From the NCBI RefSeq assembly GCF_002836945.1, contig NZ_NIJM01000011.1, positions 1 to 64,000 on the forward strand: a stretch of 64,000 nt of DNA. The letters are read 5' to 3'. The notes beneath the pieces were generated by a model. That model saw nothing but the letters and a program-made list of their open reading frames with translations, made no database searches and was not told where the DNA came from. Position numbers and translations under genes: made by a program. Below, piece by piece: positions 9,468 to 17,344 of the stretch (the first letter of the stretch is position 1; each line of letters starts with the position of its first letter). This stretch comes from Shewanella chilikensis (GTDB lineage: Bacteria > Pseudomonadota > Gammaproteobacteria > Enterobacterales > Shewanellaceae).

Positions 9468-9617
9468 ATGAGACTGTTTTTATCCCTGATGCTTGCTAGC
9501 CTGATGCTGCTTGGTTGTGGTCAAAAAGGCGTTCTTTACAAGAGCCCGGATCTGCCGGAGAACCAACCCCAGGCGGAACAAACCGAACAACCCCAGCAAT
9601 CGACAGAGGAAAACTAA
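9468..9617 (+). CDS. lptM: LptM (YifL)-type small lipoprotein
   Basis: A 49-residue lipoprotein precursor: a short hydrophobic signal peptide ending in the lipobox LLGC (Cys17), then [14 protein letters not shown] and a Gln/Glu-rich tail. The GxKGxLY pattern after the lipidated cysteine is that of LptM, which in E. coli binds the LptD/E translocon and helps its disulfides form. Position directly before lysA is also the same. An in-frame ATG at 9456 would add four residues (MLSK); neither start has a strong ribosome-binding site. Confidence 0.85.
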   Translation: MRLFLSLMLASLMLLGCGQKGVLYKSPDLPENQPQAEQTEQPQQSTEEN

Positions 9618-10862
9618 TTGGATCATTTTCAGTATCAAGCTCAGGCTCTGTATGCCGAAGACTGCGCCGTAGCCGATTTGGCGGCTCAATATGGTACGCC
9701 TTTGTATATTTATTCGCGGGCGACACTGGAGCGCCATTGGCATGCCTTTGATAGGGCCGTGGCCAGTCATCCGCACCTTATCTGCTATGCGGTTAAGGCC
9801 AACTCCAATCTGGCGGTGCTCAATGTGTTGGCACGCCTTGGTAGTGGCTTTGATATTGTCTCAGGCGGAGAACTGACCCGGGTAATCACCGCAGGTGGCG
9901 ATCCGGCCAAGGTGGTGTTTTCCGGTGTCGGCAAGACAGCGGCGGAAATGAAGCTGGCACTGGAGCTGGGTATATATTGCTTCAATGTTGAATCCCGCGC
10001 CGAGCTTGAACTGCTCAACGAAGTGGCAGGCTCTTTGGGTAAACAGGCGCCGGTTTCCTTGCGGATCAACCCGGATGTGGATGCCGGTACTCACCCCTAT
10101 ATCTCCACCGGCCTGAAAGAAAACAAGTTCGGTATCGCCATGGATGAAGCCGAGGAAGCCTTCCTGCAGGTGCAATCCTTGCCGCACTTGGCTATCAAGG
10201 GCGCTGACTGCCATATCGGCTCACAGCTTACTGAGCTCAGGCCGTTTCTCGATGCCATGGACAGAATGCTGGCATTGATCGATAGGCTGGCAGAAAAAGG
10301 CATAGTGATTGAGCATCTGGACGTGGGCGGTGGCCTGGGGGTCACCTATGATGAAGAAACACCGCCACAACCGGACAAGTATGCCGCCGCGTTGCTCGAG
10401 CGTCTGGGTGAACGACCACTGAAGCTAATTTTCGAACCGGGCAGGGCGATTGCCGCCAATGCCGGGATCTTTGTCACCCAGGTGCTGTTCCAGAAAGAGA
10501 ATGCCGGCAAACATTTTGCGATAGTGGACGGTGCCATGAATGACCTTATCCGCCCGTCACTCTACAGCGCCTGGCAACAGATTATCCCGGTGCAGCCAAG
10601 AGAGGGTGAAAGCCGGGAATACGACATAGTCGGCCCAGTGTGTGAAACCGGGGATTTTCTGGGTAAATCGCGCGCCTTGGTGCTGCAAGCCCACGACCTG
10701 CTGGCGGTGCGTTCCAGCGGTGCTTATGGCTTTGTGATGTCCTCCAACTACAACACCCGTCCGCGAGCGGCCGAAGTCATGGTCGATGGCAGTGAACATT
10801 ATCTGGTGCGTGAACGGGAAAAGCTGGAACAACTGTGGCAAGGTGAGCACTTGCTGCCGTAA
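9618..10862 (+). CDS. lysA: Diaminopimelate decarboxylase
   Basis: A 414-residue PLP enzyme of fold type III that makes L-lysine from meso-diaminopimelate. CYAVKANSN carries the PLP lysine; HIGSQ, the Gly-rich DVGGGLGV, FEPGRAI and GPVCETGDFLG (active-site Cys of the partner subunit) are all present. It starts with TTG (MDHFQYQ) directly after the lptM stop codon with no gap, so its translation probably depends on lptM. dapF, the preceding pathway enzyme, follows 49 bp later. Confidence 0.96.
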   Translation: MDHFQYQAQALYAEDCAVADLAAQYGTPLYIYSRATLERHWHAFDRAVASHPHLICYAVKANSNLAVLNVLARLGSGFDIVSGGELTRVITAGGDPAKVVFSGVGKTAAEMKLALELGIYCFNVESRAELELLNEVAGSLGKQAPVSLRINPDVDAGTHPYISTGLKENKFGIAMDEAEEAFLQVQSLPHLAIKGADCHIGSQLTELRPFLDAMDRMLALIDRLAEKGIVIEHLDVGGGLGVTYDEETPPQPDKYAAALLERLGERPLKLIFEPGRAIAANAGIFVTQVLFQKENAGKHFAIVDGAMNDLIRPSLYSAWQQIIPVQPREGESREYDIVGPVCETGDFLGKSRALVLQAHDLLAVRSSGAYGFVMSSNYNTRPRAAEVMVDGSEHYLVREREKLEQLWQGEHLLP

Positions 10863-10911
10863 ACTAGTGTAAGTACTTTCCCGCTGTAGGCGTTGGAACC
10901 TAGGAGTAATC

Positions 10912-11739
10912 TTGATCCACTTTACTAAGATGCATGGTCTGGGCAACGACTTTATGGTCGTCGATGGCGTGACTCAGAATGTGTACTTTTCGCCGGAGCA
11001 GATCCGGCGCCTGGCCGACCGCAACTTCGGTATCGGTTTCGATCAACTGCTGCTGGTCGAGCCGCCCTATGATCCGGATCTGGACTTTCATTATCGTATC
11101 TTCAATGCCGATGGCAGCGAGGTCGAACAGTGCGGCAACGGCGCCCGTTGCTTCGCCCGTTTTGTTCGCAACAAGGGCCTGACTCAGAAATACAAGATCA
11201 AGGTCAGCACCTCATCCGGCAAGATGACCCTGCGCCTGGAGCGTGATGGCAATGTCACCGTCAATATGGGCGTACCTATCTTGGATCCGGCTCGGATCCC
11301 CTTCAAGGCCAAAAAGGCCGAAAAGACCTACCTTTTGCCAACCGAAGGGCAAACCTTCCTCTGCGGTGCTGTCTCCATGGGTAACCCCCACTGCGTGCTG
11401 GAAGTCGAAGATGTGGCTGCCACAGATGTCGATTTTATTGGCGCGCAGCTGACCAATCACGAACGCTTCCCCAAAGGGGTCAATGTCGGCTTTATGCAGG
11501 TGATCAACAAGGGCCATATCAAGCTCAGGGTTTATGAGCGCGGTGCCGCCGAAACCCTGGCCTGTGGCAGTGGTGCCTGTGCGGCTGCTGTGGTGGGCCA
11601 ACTGCAGGGCAAGCTGGGCAACACTGTGCGGGTCGACCTGCCCGGCGGCACCCTGACAATCAAATGGGACGGTGAGGGCAAGCCGCTGTGGATGACGGGC
11701 CCGGCCGAACAGGTATACGACGGACAGATACAGATATGA
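10912..11739 (+). CDS. dapF: Diaminopimelate epimerase
   Basis: A 275-residue cofactor-independent racemase converting LL- to meso-diaminopimelate, for lysine and peptidoglycan. The two catalytic cysteines are visible in EQCGNGARC and LACGSGAC. The start [14 protein letters not shown] aligns with the family when TTG at 10912 is used, with TAGGAG upstream. The TGA overlaps the next ATG (ATGA), so the DUF484 gene is coupled to it, as in E. coli dapF-yigA-xerC. Confidence 0.97.
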   Translation: MIHFTKMHGLGNDFMVVDGVTQNVYFSPEQIRRLADRNFGIGFDQLLLVEPPYDPDLDFHYRIFNADGSEVEQCGNGARCFARFVRNKGLTQKYKIKVSTSSGKMTLRLERDGNVTVNMGVPILDPARIPFKAKKAEKTYLLPTEGQTFLCGAVSMGNPHCVLEVEDVAATDVDFIGAQLTNHERFPKGVNVGFMQVINKGHIKLRVYERGAAETLACGSGACAAAVVGQLQGKLGNTVRVDLPGGTLTIKWDGEGKPLWMTGPAEQVYDGQIQI

Positions 11740-12371
11740 CAGACGCCAAAGCTAAGCTCAATCCACCTTTTGATGAGCAGATCATCCGTGAATATCTGTT
11801 GGATAATCCGGAGTTTTTCTGCCGTCACCCCGAGCTGCTGTTGGCTATGCGTCTGCCCCACGGCGAGCGTGGCACAGTTTCTCTGGTAGAGCGGCGGCAG
11901 GAGCTGCTGCGCAGCCGGGCACAACAGCTGGAAGAGGAGATCACCGCGCTGCTTGGCATGGCCAGCCGCAACGAGAAAATCTTCCGCTTCAATACCCAGC
12001 TTTCATTGAAGCTGCTCGATTGTGAAGATATGGGCGAGCTGAGACAGGTGCTGTGCGCCGAGCTTAAAGAAGCCTTTAACTTCAGCCATGTCCGCCTGAT
12101 TACCGTGCATGATATCGACTCAGAACTCTCGGCCATCTGGCGTAAGCGCCTGCAGCACGGCTATTACTTTGGTCGCCTGACCAAGGAGGAGTCCAAGCGT
12201 TTGTTCGGCTCTGAAGTCGGCTCAGTGTCACTGGCACGGCTGTCGGAACAAAATGGCCAGGTGATCTTTGCTATCGCCAGTGCCGATGTGACCCACTTCC
12301 ATCCGGAGATGGACAATATGCTGCTGGATCAGTTGCGGCAGCTGTTGGACCATCTGCTGCCCAAGCTCTGA
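11736..12371 (+). CDS. DUF484 family protein (YigA-like)
   Basis: A 211-residue protein of the DUF484 family, always found between dapF and xerC in gammaproteobacteria. The first part ([24 protein letters not shown]) is the signature; a coiled-coil stretch (about residues 55-80) leads to a GAF-like C-terminal half. Function is unknown. ATG at 11736 overlaps the dapF stop by 4 bp; its own stop overlaps the xerC start by 1 bp. Confidence 0.93.
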   Translation: MTDAKAKLNPPFDEQIIREYLLDNPEFFCRHPELLLAMRLPHGERGTVSLVERRQELLRSRAQQLEEEITALLGMASRNEKIFRFNTQLSLKLLDCEDMGELRQVLCAELKEAFNFSHVRLITVHDIDSELSAIWRKRLQHGYYFGRLTKEESKRLFGSEVGSVSLARLSEQNGQVIFAIASADVTHFHPEMDNMLLDQLRQLLDHLLPKL

Positions 12372-13267
12372 TGGCCGTTAAACAGGATTCTCCCTGGCTT
12401 GGCCGCTTCGAGCGCTATCTCAGTGCCGAGCGGCAGCTGTCTCCTTATACAGCCCGCAACTATCTGCGCGAACTGCAACGGGTTGCCGGGCTGTTGCCGC
12501 AGGATATTGATTGGGATCAGGTAACCGATCCCCAGTTGAGTGCTGTGTTGGCCAAGTTACACCGTCAGGGGCTTAGCCCCCGCTCTTTGTCTCTGTGTCT
12601 GTCGGCGGTCAAGCAGTTCTACGAATTTCTGCTGCTCGAAGAGCTGGTCAAGAGCAATCCCGCCCGGCAACTGAGCGCCCCAAAACAGAATAAGCCGCTG
12701 CCCAAGAATCTCGACGCCGACAGCATCAGCCATCTGTTGGATATTGAGGTGACAGATCCCCTCAGTGCCCGTGACAAGGCGATGATGGAGCTGTGTTACT
12801 CCTCAGGGCTGCGTTTGGCTGAGTTGGCCTCGCTGGATGTGCCGCAACTGGATTTCGCCCAGCAGCAAATCAAGGTGATGGGAAAAGGTGGCAAGGAACG
12901 GCTGCTGCCGGTGGGCTCGGTCGCCATTGCCGCATTGCAACAATGGCTGGATTACCGCCGGGATATTCCCTGTGAAGATCAGGCGCTGTTCGTGACCGCC
13001 AAGGGCAAGCGCTTGGCGCATCGCAGTATTCAGGCGCGCATGGCGCGCTGGGGGCGGGAGCAGGTGCTATCCGCCAGGGTTCATCCCCACAAGCTGAGGC
13101 ATTCCTTTGCGACTCATATGCTGGAATCCAGCGGCGACTTGCGGGCGGTACAGGAGCTGCTGGGACACGCCAATCTGGCGACCACCCAAATATATACCAG
13201 TCTGGACTTTCAGCATCTGGCCAAGGTGTATGACGGCGCTCACCCCAGAGCTAAAAAGGACAAGTGA
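12371..13267 (+). CDS. xerC: Tyrosine recombinase XerC
   Basis: A 298-residue site-specific recombinase that with XerD resolves chromosome dimers at dif. It has the SAM-like core-binding domain (about residues 8-90) and the catalytic domain with SSGLRLAEL (first Arg), [10 protein letters not shown] (Lys), [12 protein letters not shown] (His-x-x-Arg) and [13 protein letters not shown] (His and the nucleophilic Tyr). Context dapF-DUF484-xerC-HAD separates it from integrases of mobile elements. Confidence 0.96.
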   Translation: MAVKQDSPWLGRFERYLSAERQLSPYTARNYLRELQRVAGLLPQDIDWDQVTDPQLSAVLAKLHRQGLSPRSLSLCLSAVKQFYEFLLLEELVKSNPARQLSAPKQNKPLPKNLDADSISHLLDIEVTDPLSARDKAMMELCYSSGLRLAELASLDVPQLDFAQQQIKVMGKGGKERLLPVGSVAIAALQQWLDYRRDIPCEDQALFVTAKGKRLAHRSIQARMARWGREQVLSARVHPHKLRHSFATHMLESSGDLRAVQELLGHANLATTQIYTSLDFQHLAKVYDGAHPRAKKDK

Positions 13268-13983
13268 TGCAGGTGTTTCTTCGCCCCGGCGCTATTAAAG
13301 CCATCAGTTTTGATCTCGACGATACCCTCTATGATAACCGGCCAATCATCGCTGCCGCCGAAGGCGCATTGCTTGACTGGCTGGCCAAAGAATACCCACT
13401 GAGCGGCAACTGGCAGGCCGCAGACTGGCGGGCGTTGAAGCGCCAGCTGTTGCTGCAGCAAGCCGAGCTGACTCATGACACCAGTGCCGCGCGATTGGCG
13501 CTGCTGCAAACCGGGTTGGAGATGCTCGGATATGATAAGCACAAGGCAAAGCTTGGCGCGAAAGCGGGTCTGGCCTTGTTCCTTGAGCGGCGCAGCGACT
13601 TTAGGGTGTCACAGGAAGTGCTCGCCTTACTTTCGCAATTGGCTGAGCGATTTCGCCTGGTTGGGATCACCAATGGCAATGTGGATGCCGGCAGAATTGG
13701 CCTGGGAGAGATGTTTGAGTTTGTGCTGCATCCGGGCAATGGTGTCAGACGTAAACCCTGGCGGGATATGTTCCAGTTGGCCGCCGAGCGCCTGGTCTTA
13801 CCCTCTGAGGCGCTGCTGCATGTCGGCGACCACCCGCTGACAGATGTCGAAGGTGCCCGTAAGGCCGGCTGTCAGGCTGCTTGGCTCAATCCGGCATTTG
13901 CCGGTGACAACTGCAGGGTGGCTAATAGCTTACTGCCTCACATACAGATTAGGTCCTTGAGTGAATTGACTCTTTTGCTGTAG
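13267..13983 (+). CDS. yigB: HAD-family phosphatase, YigB type
   Basis: A 238-residue haloacid dehalogenase-like phosphatase. FDLDDTLYDN (nucleophile Asp and acid/base Asp), ITNGN, KPWRDMF-type Lys region and HVGDHPLTDVEGARKAG are the four HAD motifs. In E. coli YigB, in the same position after xerC, dephosphorylates the riboflavin intermediate 5-amino-6-(5-phosphoribitylamino)uracil and also FMN. ATG at 13267 overlaps the xerC stop; a GTG one codon earlier is less likely. The substrate here is inferred from family and place. Confidence 0.88.
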   Translation: MQVFLRPGAIKAISFDLDDTLYDNRPIIAAAEGALLDWLAKEYPLSGNWQAADWRALKRQLLLQQAELTHDTSAARLALLQTGLEMLGYDKHKAKLGAKAGLALFLERRSDFRVSQEVLALLSQLAERFRLVGITNGNVDAGRIGLGEMFEFVLHPGNGVRRKPWRDMFQLAAERLVLPSEALLHVGDHPLTDVEGARKAGCQAAWLNPAFAGDNCRVANSLLPHIQIRSLSELTLLL

Positions 13984-14094
13984 CTCATCTGTGGCTTTGA
14001 TGATATATCATTTATAATCAATAGGTTGCTTTAGGTTTCTAGACCTGTATATCCACTGAATGCAATTAATTGAAACAATTGTTTTTCATTAAGG

Positions 14095-14110
14095 TGTGCG
14101 TTAATTCACC
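14095..14110. promoter_or_regulatory. Possible weak CRP-like site upstream of the HupE-type gene
   Basis: TGTGC-GTTAAT-TCACC matches 8 of 10 consensus positions of TGTGA-N6-TCACA and ends 81 bp before the next start codon, inside the 208-bp AT-rich intergenic region 13984-14191. A perfect 12-bp palindrome ATGATATATCAT lies at 14000-14011 in the same region. No other signal is convincing here. Confidence 0.25.
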
Positions 14111-14191
14111 TCTTTTCTTTGTTATCATTCTCACAACATAAACTTGATGCTAATGTATAATCATTTACAGTTATCGCCTGAGATTTAACCT

Positions 14192-14776
14192 ATGCCATCC
14201 CGAATAATCATGCTGTTTTCGTTGCTGTTGAGCCTGCCGGTCTCAGCACACGAGCTGCATGCGGATGGTAGTTTCTGGGATGGATTCAATCATCCCCTGC
14301 TGGGATTTGATCATCTGCTGGCTATGCTCAGTGTTGGTATTTTCAGCACTCAGCTAGGGCGCAGCGCCATCTGGTCAGTACCGTTGGCATTTCTGTTTTT
14401 TATGACTTTGAGTGCTATCACGGGCATGATCGCTACCCCGATACCATTTGTTGAGCCTGGCATAGCGCTGTCGGTATTGTTGCTGGGGTTGGTCATAGCC
14501 CTCAATCGAGAAATGCCAATCTCTTTCGGCATGGCTTTTGTCGGCATTTTTGCTCTGTTTCACGGTTATGTCCACGGCACCGAAATGCCCGAATTGGCAA
14601 GGCCTGGTATTTATGCAATGGGCTTTATACTGGGGACGGCGGCGATTCATGTTGCCGGAGTGGCCATTGGCAGTTTGATAAACCCGGATGGCAAGCGTAA
14701 ACGGGCGGTGCAACTCATGGGCTCGGCTATTGCCTTGGTGGGAAGTTATTTAACTTTGGAATTGTGGCTGGCTTGA
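14192..14776 (+). CDS. HupE/UreJ family metal permease
   Basis: A 194-residue membrane protein: signal peptide (about 1-20, ending VSAHE), then HADGSFWDGFNHPLLGFDHLL, the HPxxGxDH signature of the HupE/UreJ family, and five to six further hydrophobic helices; a second family motif, FHGYVHG, lies mid-protein. The family moves nickel or cobalt, and some members serve hydrogenase or urease. No such enzyme is nearby, so the ion is unknown. Its last 50 bp overlap the 3' end of the convergent AlbA_2 gene. Confidence 0.88.
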   Translation: MPSRIIMLFSLLLSLPVSAHELHADGSFWDGFNHPLLGFDHLLAMLSVGIFSTQLGRSAIWSVPLAFLFFMTLSAITGMIATPIPFVEPGIALSVLLLGLVIALNREMPISFGMAFVGIFALFHGYVHGTEMPELARPGIYAMGFILGTAAIHVAGVAIGSLINPDGKRKRAVQLMGSAIALVGSYLTLELWLA

Positions 14777-15260
14777 GTTTGTGTCTTTTTTTGCGTCTTA
14801 ACATACGTTTCACCTGCGCTGGACTGGCGCGCATATCGGCATCTCCAACCCTGATATAGGTGCCGCCAATTGCTTCCGTCCCCAGATAGATGGGTTGCTG
14901 GCTGTAGTCGGCCTGAGGCACATGAAAGCGGATCAACTGTTTACCGGCCAGTTCTATCAGCTGGATATCGGCCGGACCAAGAATATTGGCACTGATTTTT
15001 TGCGAATTGTTGAGTATCTTCCAGGCTTCATCGATAAGGGGCCTGGGTTCGGCAATTCCTTCGATATAAAACTCGCCTTTTTCCTCTCTGACACCAAGAA
15101 TGATTTCGCCGCCATTGGTATTGGCAAAGGCGCTGTAGCTTTCCCACAGCGCCTGTGGCAGCGCACCCTTGCCATGGCGGCCGGCGGCGAGTTTGAACTC
15201 CACTGCGGCAGACTCACGCAGATTTTCAATATCGTCCAGAATGAAACCTGTAACCGGCAT
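14727..15260 (-). CDS. Stand-alone AlbA_2 (Schlafen-type) domain protein
   Basis: A 177-residue protein. Residues about 10-130 form an AlbA_2 domain: ESAAVEFKLAAG, AFANTNGGEIILGV (the hallmark), EAWKILNNSQKISANI and GTEAIGGTYIRVGD. In larger relatives this domain precedes an ATPase-like or winged-helix region; here only a basic tail (RRKKRHKLK) follows, so the protein is short. Such domains bind nucleic acid or act as regulators; the role here is unknown. AAGGAG is 7 nt before the ATG. Its 3' end overlaps the convergent permease gene by 50 bp. Confidence 0.85.
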   Translation of the reverse strand: MPVTGFILDDIENLRESAAVEFKLAAGRHGKGALPQALWESYSAFANTNGGEIILGVREEKGEFYIEGIAEPRPLIDEAWKILNNSQKISANILGPADIQLIELAGKQLIRFHVPQADYSQQPIYLGTEAIGGTYIRVGDADMRASPAQVKRMLRRKKRHKLKPATIPKLNNFPPRQ

Positions 15261-15324
15261 GACTAACTCCTTGTTTACTGCTGTTAATGCAGTTGTAGCA
15301 AGTCAGCCGGGATTTGAACAGCCC

Positions 15325-16026
15325 TCAGTCCACCAGTGCCAGAGCTTTGGGAAACAAGAGGTTATTTTCCAGGTGGATGTGGCGGTGCAAATCGGCTTCA
15401 AATTCGGCCAGGGTGGCATAGCATACCCGCCAGGTAGTGCAGGCATGCTCAGGGGCCTGGTAGTGATTGGTCAACTGCTGCAGCTTGGCCAGAATTTGCC
15501 CCGCCTCATCATGCTCATATTCCATTGCCCGGATAGGATTGCCTATATGGCCGAAACAGGTGTTGAACTCTTGCCCTTGACTCAGGGCACGAATGGCCGG
15601 AAACAGTATCTGTTCCTCTTTTTGCAGGTGGGGCAAGAGGTCGTCCATCAGGGCGCGGATCCAACCGGCCAAGGGTTTGATCTCTTCATAATGCTCACCG
15701 TGGGCCCGCACCATCTTCTGGGCATATTCCAGCAGCAGCGGTGCGGTATCGCGTATGTACTTGTGGTGGGTCGCTTCGATATGGTCGATAAGCTCACCAA
15801 GTGGCAATTTGGCCAAGGCATCGTCCGGCGTGCCCTCTGCGGCCAGTTGGCTCAAGGCGTGCAGTACCTCGGTGGGCTCGGCGTCGGCTCGCTCGCAGGC
15901 CGATGCCAATGAGCGGCCACCGCCACAGCAAAAGTCGATACCAAAACGGCTGAAAACATGGGCGTTACGGAAGTCTTCGGCGACCAGTTCGCCGACTCTG
16001 CGTTCGAGGGAGATTTGCGCTGACAT
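15325..16026 (-). CDS. ytfE: Di-iron iron-sulfur cluster repair protein (RIC/YtfE/ScdA)
   Basis: A 233-residue cytoplasmic protein that restores iron-sulfur clusters damaged by nitric oxide or oxidants. The N-terminal ScdA_N domain has FSRFGIDFCCGGGRSL; the C-terminal hemerythrin-like domain has the iron-binding histidines in ATHHKYI, HGEHYEE, HLQKEEQILFP, MEYEHDEAG and HRHIHLENNLLFP. An NsrR-type operator sits on its promoter, in agreement with the nitrosative-stress role. It appears to be a single-gene unit. Confidence 0.95.
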   Translation of the reverse strand: MSAQISLERRVGELVAEDFRNAHVFSRFGIDFCCGGGRSLASACERADAEPTEVLHALSQLAAEGTPDDALAKLPLGELIDHIEATHHKYIRDTAPLLLEYAQKMVRAHGEHYEEIKPLAGWIRALMDDLLPHLQKEEQILFPAIRALSQGQEFNTCFGHIGNPIRAMEYEHDEAGQILAKLQQLTNHYQAPEHACTTWRVCYATLAEFEADLHRHIHLENNLLFPKALALVD

Positions 16027-16050
16027 AGGATGCTCTCTGTATTATCAATT

Positions 16051-16086
16051 TACATGCATAATAAAAGCATCTTTAGCTTTAGCCAA
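16051..16086 (-). promoter_or_regulatory. ytfE promoter with predicted NsrR operator
   Basis: On the minus strand a 23-bp element (16073 to 16051) begins AAGATGC, has a 9-nt AT-only centre TTTTATTAT and ends GCATGTA; compared with the gammaproteobacterial NsrR consensus (AAGATGC - 9 nt - GCATCTT) the left arm is perfect and the right arm matches 5 of 7. It covers the -10 of a promoter with -35 TTGGCT (16086-16081), 17-nt spacer and -10 TATTAT (16063-16058), 25-30 bp before the ytfE ATG. Repression by NsrR, relieved by nitric oxide, is the expected reading. Confidence 0.75.
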
Positions 16087-16373
16087 GCTTAGGCCAATAA
16101 AACTTGACCGTTTTGCTTGGTTAATCACATTTTGCAATTGGAGTGGATAGCGGCTCAGGGCCGTAACTGCTTGGTGAGTTGCTGCGAATCACACCATGCA
16201 TCCAAGCCTATAGGCCAACGCAGAGTATGCAAGGGATTTGTTCTCACCTTTCTAAGGCATTCAGCTTACAGTCCTTTATACGGTATGATGCGTGTCGAAT
16301 ATTTCGCCATCAGACCTACTCGTTGACATGGGGCTATGGCAGACTGAATTTATGTTCAGGTGACGACAGTTAA
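16087..16373. other. Intergenic region between ytfE and the WYL regulator gene
   Basis: No gene is supported here. Besides the ytfE promoter at its left end it holds a possible promoter for the regulator: TTGACA at 16323-16328 with a weak -10 (GAATTT, 16346-16351, 17-nt spacer) that overlaps the palindrome described separately. The rest shows no convincing signal. The left edge of the CRISPR-Cas island lies in this region. Confidence 0.4.
16344..16359. promoter_or_regulatory. Palindrome CTGAA-N6-TTCAG before the WYL regulator (candidate operator)
   Basis: CTGAA (16344-16348), spacer TTTATG, TTCAG (16355-16359), ending 14 bp before the regulator ATG and overlapping its possible -10. It has the same form, CTGWA-N6-TWCAG, as the palindrome before cas3. 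A site on its own promoter would be expected for an autoregulating WYL protein. Confidence 0.55.
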
Positions 16374-17228
16374 ATGTCCATGGAGGGTAAGGTGAGCAAT
16401 TGTAAGTTGCCGATAGAGCGATTTGCTTTTCTCGAGATGTTGGCCTTTTGGAAAGGGAGAGTCCGCAATAAAGATATCGAACACCAATTTGCCATTACCC
16501 GTCAGCAAGCCCACAAAGATTTGGCCAAATACCGGGAATTGCACCCAGGCGCCCTGATAAAGCTCGATAAGGCCTGTTTTGGGTTTGCAGAGCATGCCAG
16601 TCTCAGCTACTCATCTGCTTCCCTGGATGATTTTTTCCTCTGGTACGAGACAGGTTACTTTGCTCAGCCCCGCCCCTTGAATGGCTCCTGTGCCACCCGA
16701 ATGGCATTGCCGGAACGCAACACTTGCCGCCATGTCCTCGCCGGTTTGATTAATGCCATCGAGCAAAACCTCAGGCTTGAGGTGGAATATGTCTCTCTAT
16801 CCAATCCCGAAGATGAAGGCCGAATTTTTACTCCTCACACCTTAGTCAAAGCCGGCAGCCGCTACCATGTTCGGGGTTACTGTGAAAAGTCAGCGGCTTT
16901 TCGCGATCTTGTCCTGAGCCGTTTTCGGGGAATTCCTGTTGTGGAGGGCATCGCCCATCAAACTGTAAAAGATGACTCGGCCTGGCAGACCATGCTGGCG
17001 GTAATTCTGGCTCCGGATCCCCGCCTGACAGCCCAGCAACAACAGGTGCTGGCCAAGGATTATCAGATGGAAGGGGGACAACTCATTATTCAGTGCCGGG
17101 CAGCCTTGGTGGATTACCTGCTCAGGGAAATGCAGGTCAATACCAAGTATCTGGATGGCACTCCAGAGGCTCAGCAGTTGGTGCTGGTAAACCGAAATGA
17201 CATCAAGCAGTGGTTATTCAATAGCTAG
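16374..17228 (+). CDS. BrxR/CapW-type WYL-domain transcriptional regulator
   Basis: A 284-residue DNA-binding regulator directly upstream of cas3. Residues about 13-75 are a winged helix-turn-helix with the family pattern (RFAFLEMLAFWKGRVRN, then FAITRQQAHKDLAKY); about 120-190 form the WYL domain (TPHTLVKAGSRYHVRGYCE, FRDLVLSRF), and the C-terminal part is the WCX dimerisation domain. This architecture is that of BrxR and CapW, repressors of BREX and CBASS defence loci that are thought to sense a signal through WYL. WYL proteins are known near CRISPR loci, but I infer rather than know that this subtype controls type I-E. Two like palindromes flank it. Confidence 0.88.
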   Translation: MSMEGKVSNCKLPIERFAFLEMLAFWKGRVRNKDIEHQFAITRQQAHKDLAKYRELHPGALIKLDKACFGFAEHASLSYSSASLDDFFLWYETGYFAQPRPLNGSCATRMALPERNTCRHVLAGLINAIEQNLRLEVEYVSLSNPEDEGRIFTPHTLVKAGSRYHVRGYCEKSAAFRDLVLSRFRGIPVVEGIAHQTVKDDSAWQTMLAVILAPDPRLTAQQQQVLAKDYQMEGGQLIIQCRAALVDYLLREMQVNTKYLDGTPEAQQLVLVNRNDIKQWLFNS

Positions 17229-17265
17229 AACAGGCATGGTTTAAGCCAAGGTAAACTCAGTTAAC

Positions 17266-17281
17266 CTGTAAGAATTTACAG
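17266..17281. promoter_or_regulatory. Palindrome CTGTA-N6-TACAG before cas3 (candidate operator)
   Basis: The perfect inverted repeat CCTGTAA-GAAT-TTACAGG spans 17265-17282 in the 116-bp gap between the WYL gene and cas3, 63 bp before the cas3 ATG. Its core CTGTA-N6-TACAG matches the form of the palindrome before the WYL gene. No T-run follows, so a terminator is less likely than an operator, but cannot be excluded. Confidence 0.6.
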
Positions 17282-17344
17282 GATTGTCAGTGTGTTGGGT
17301 TTGGTCAAAGCTAAGCCCAAGAGTAGGGAACGGACGCGAATGGC

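Noticed and set aside
14147..14175. Possible Fur or Zur box before the HupE-type gene
   Set aside because: The sequence is AT-rich with short AATG/CATT arms, but it fits neither consensus in arm length or spacing.
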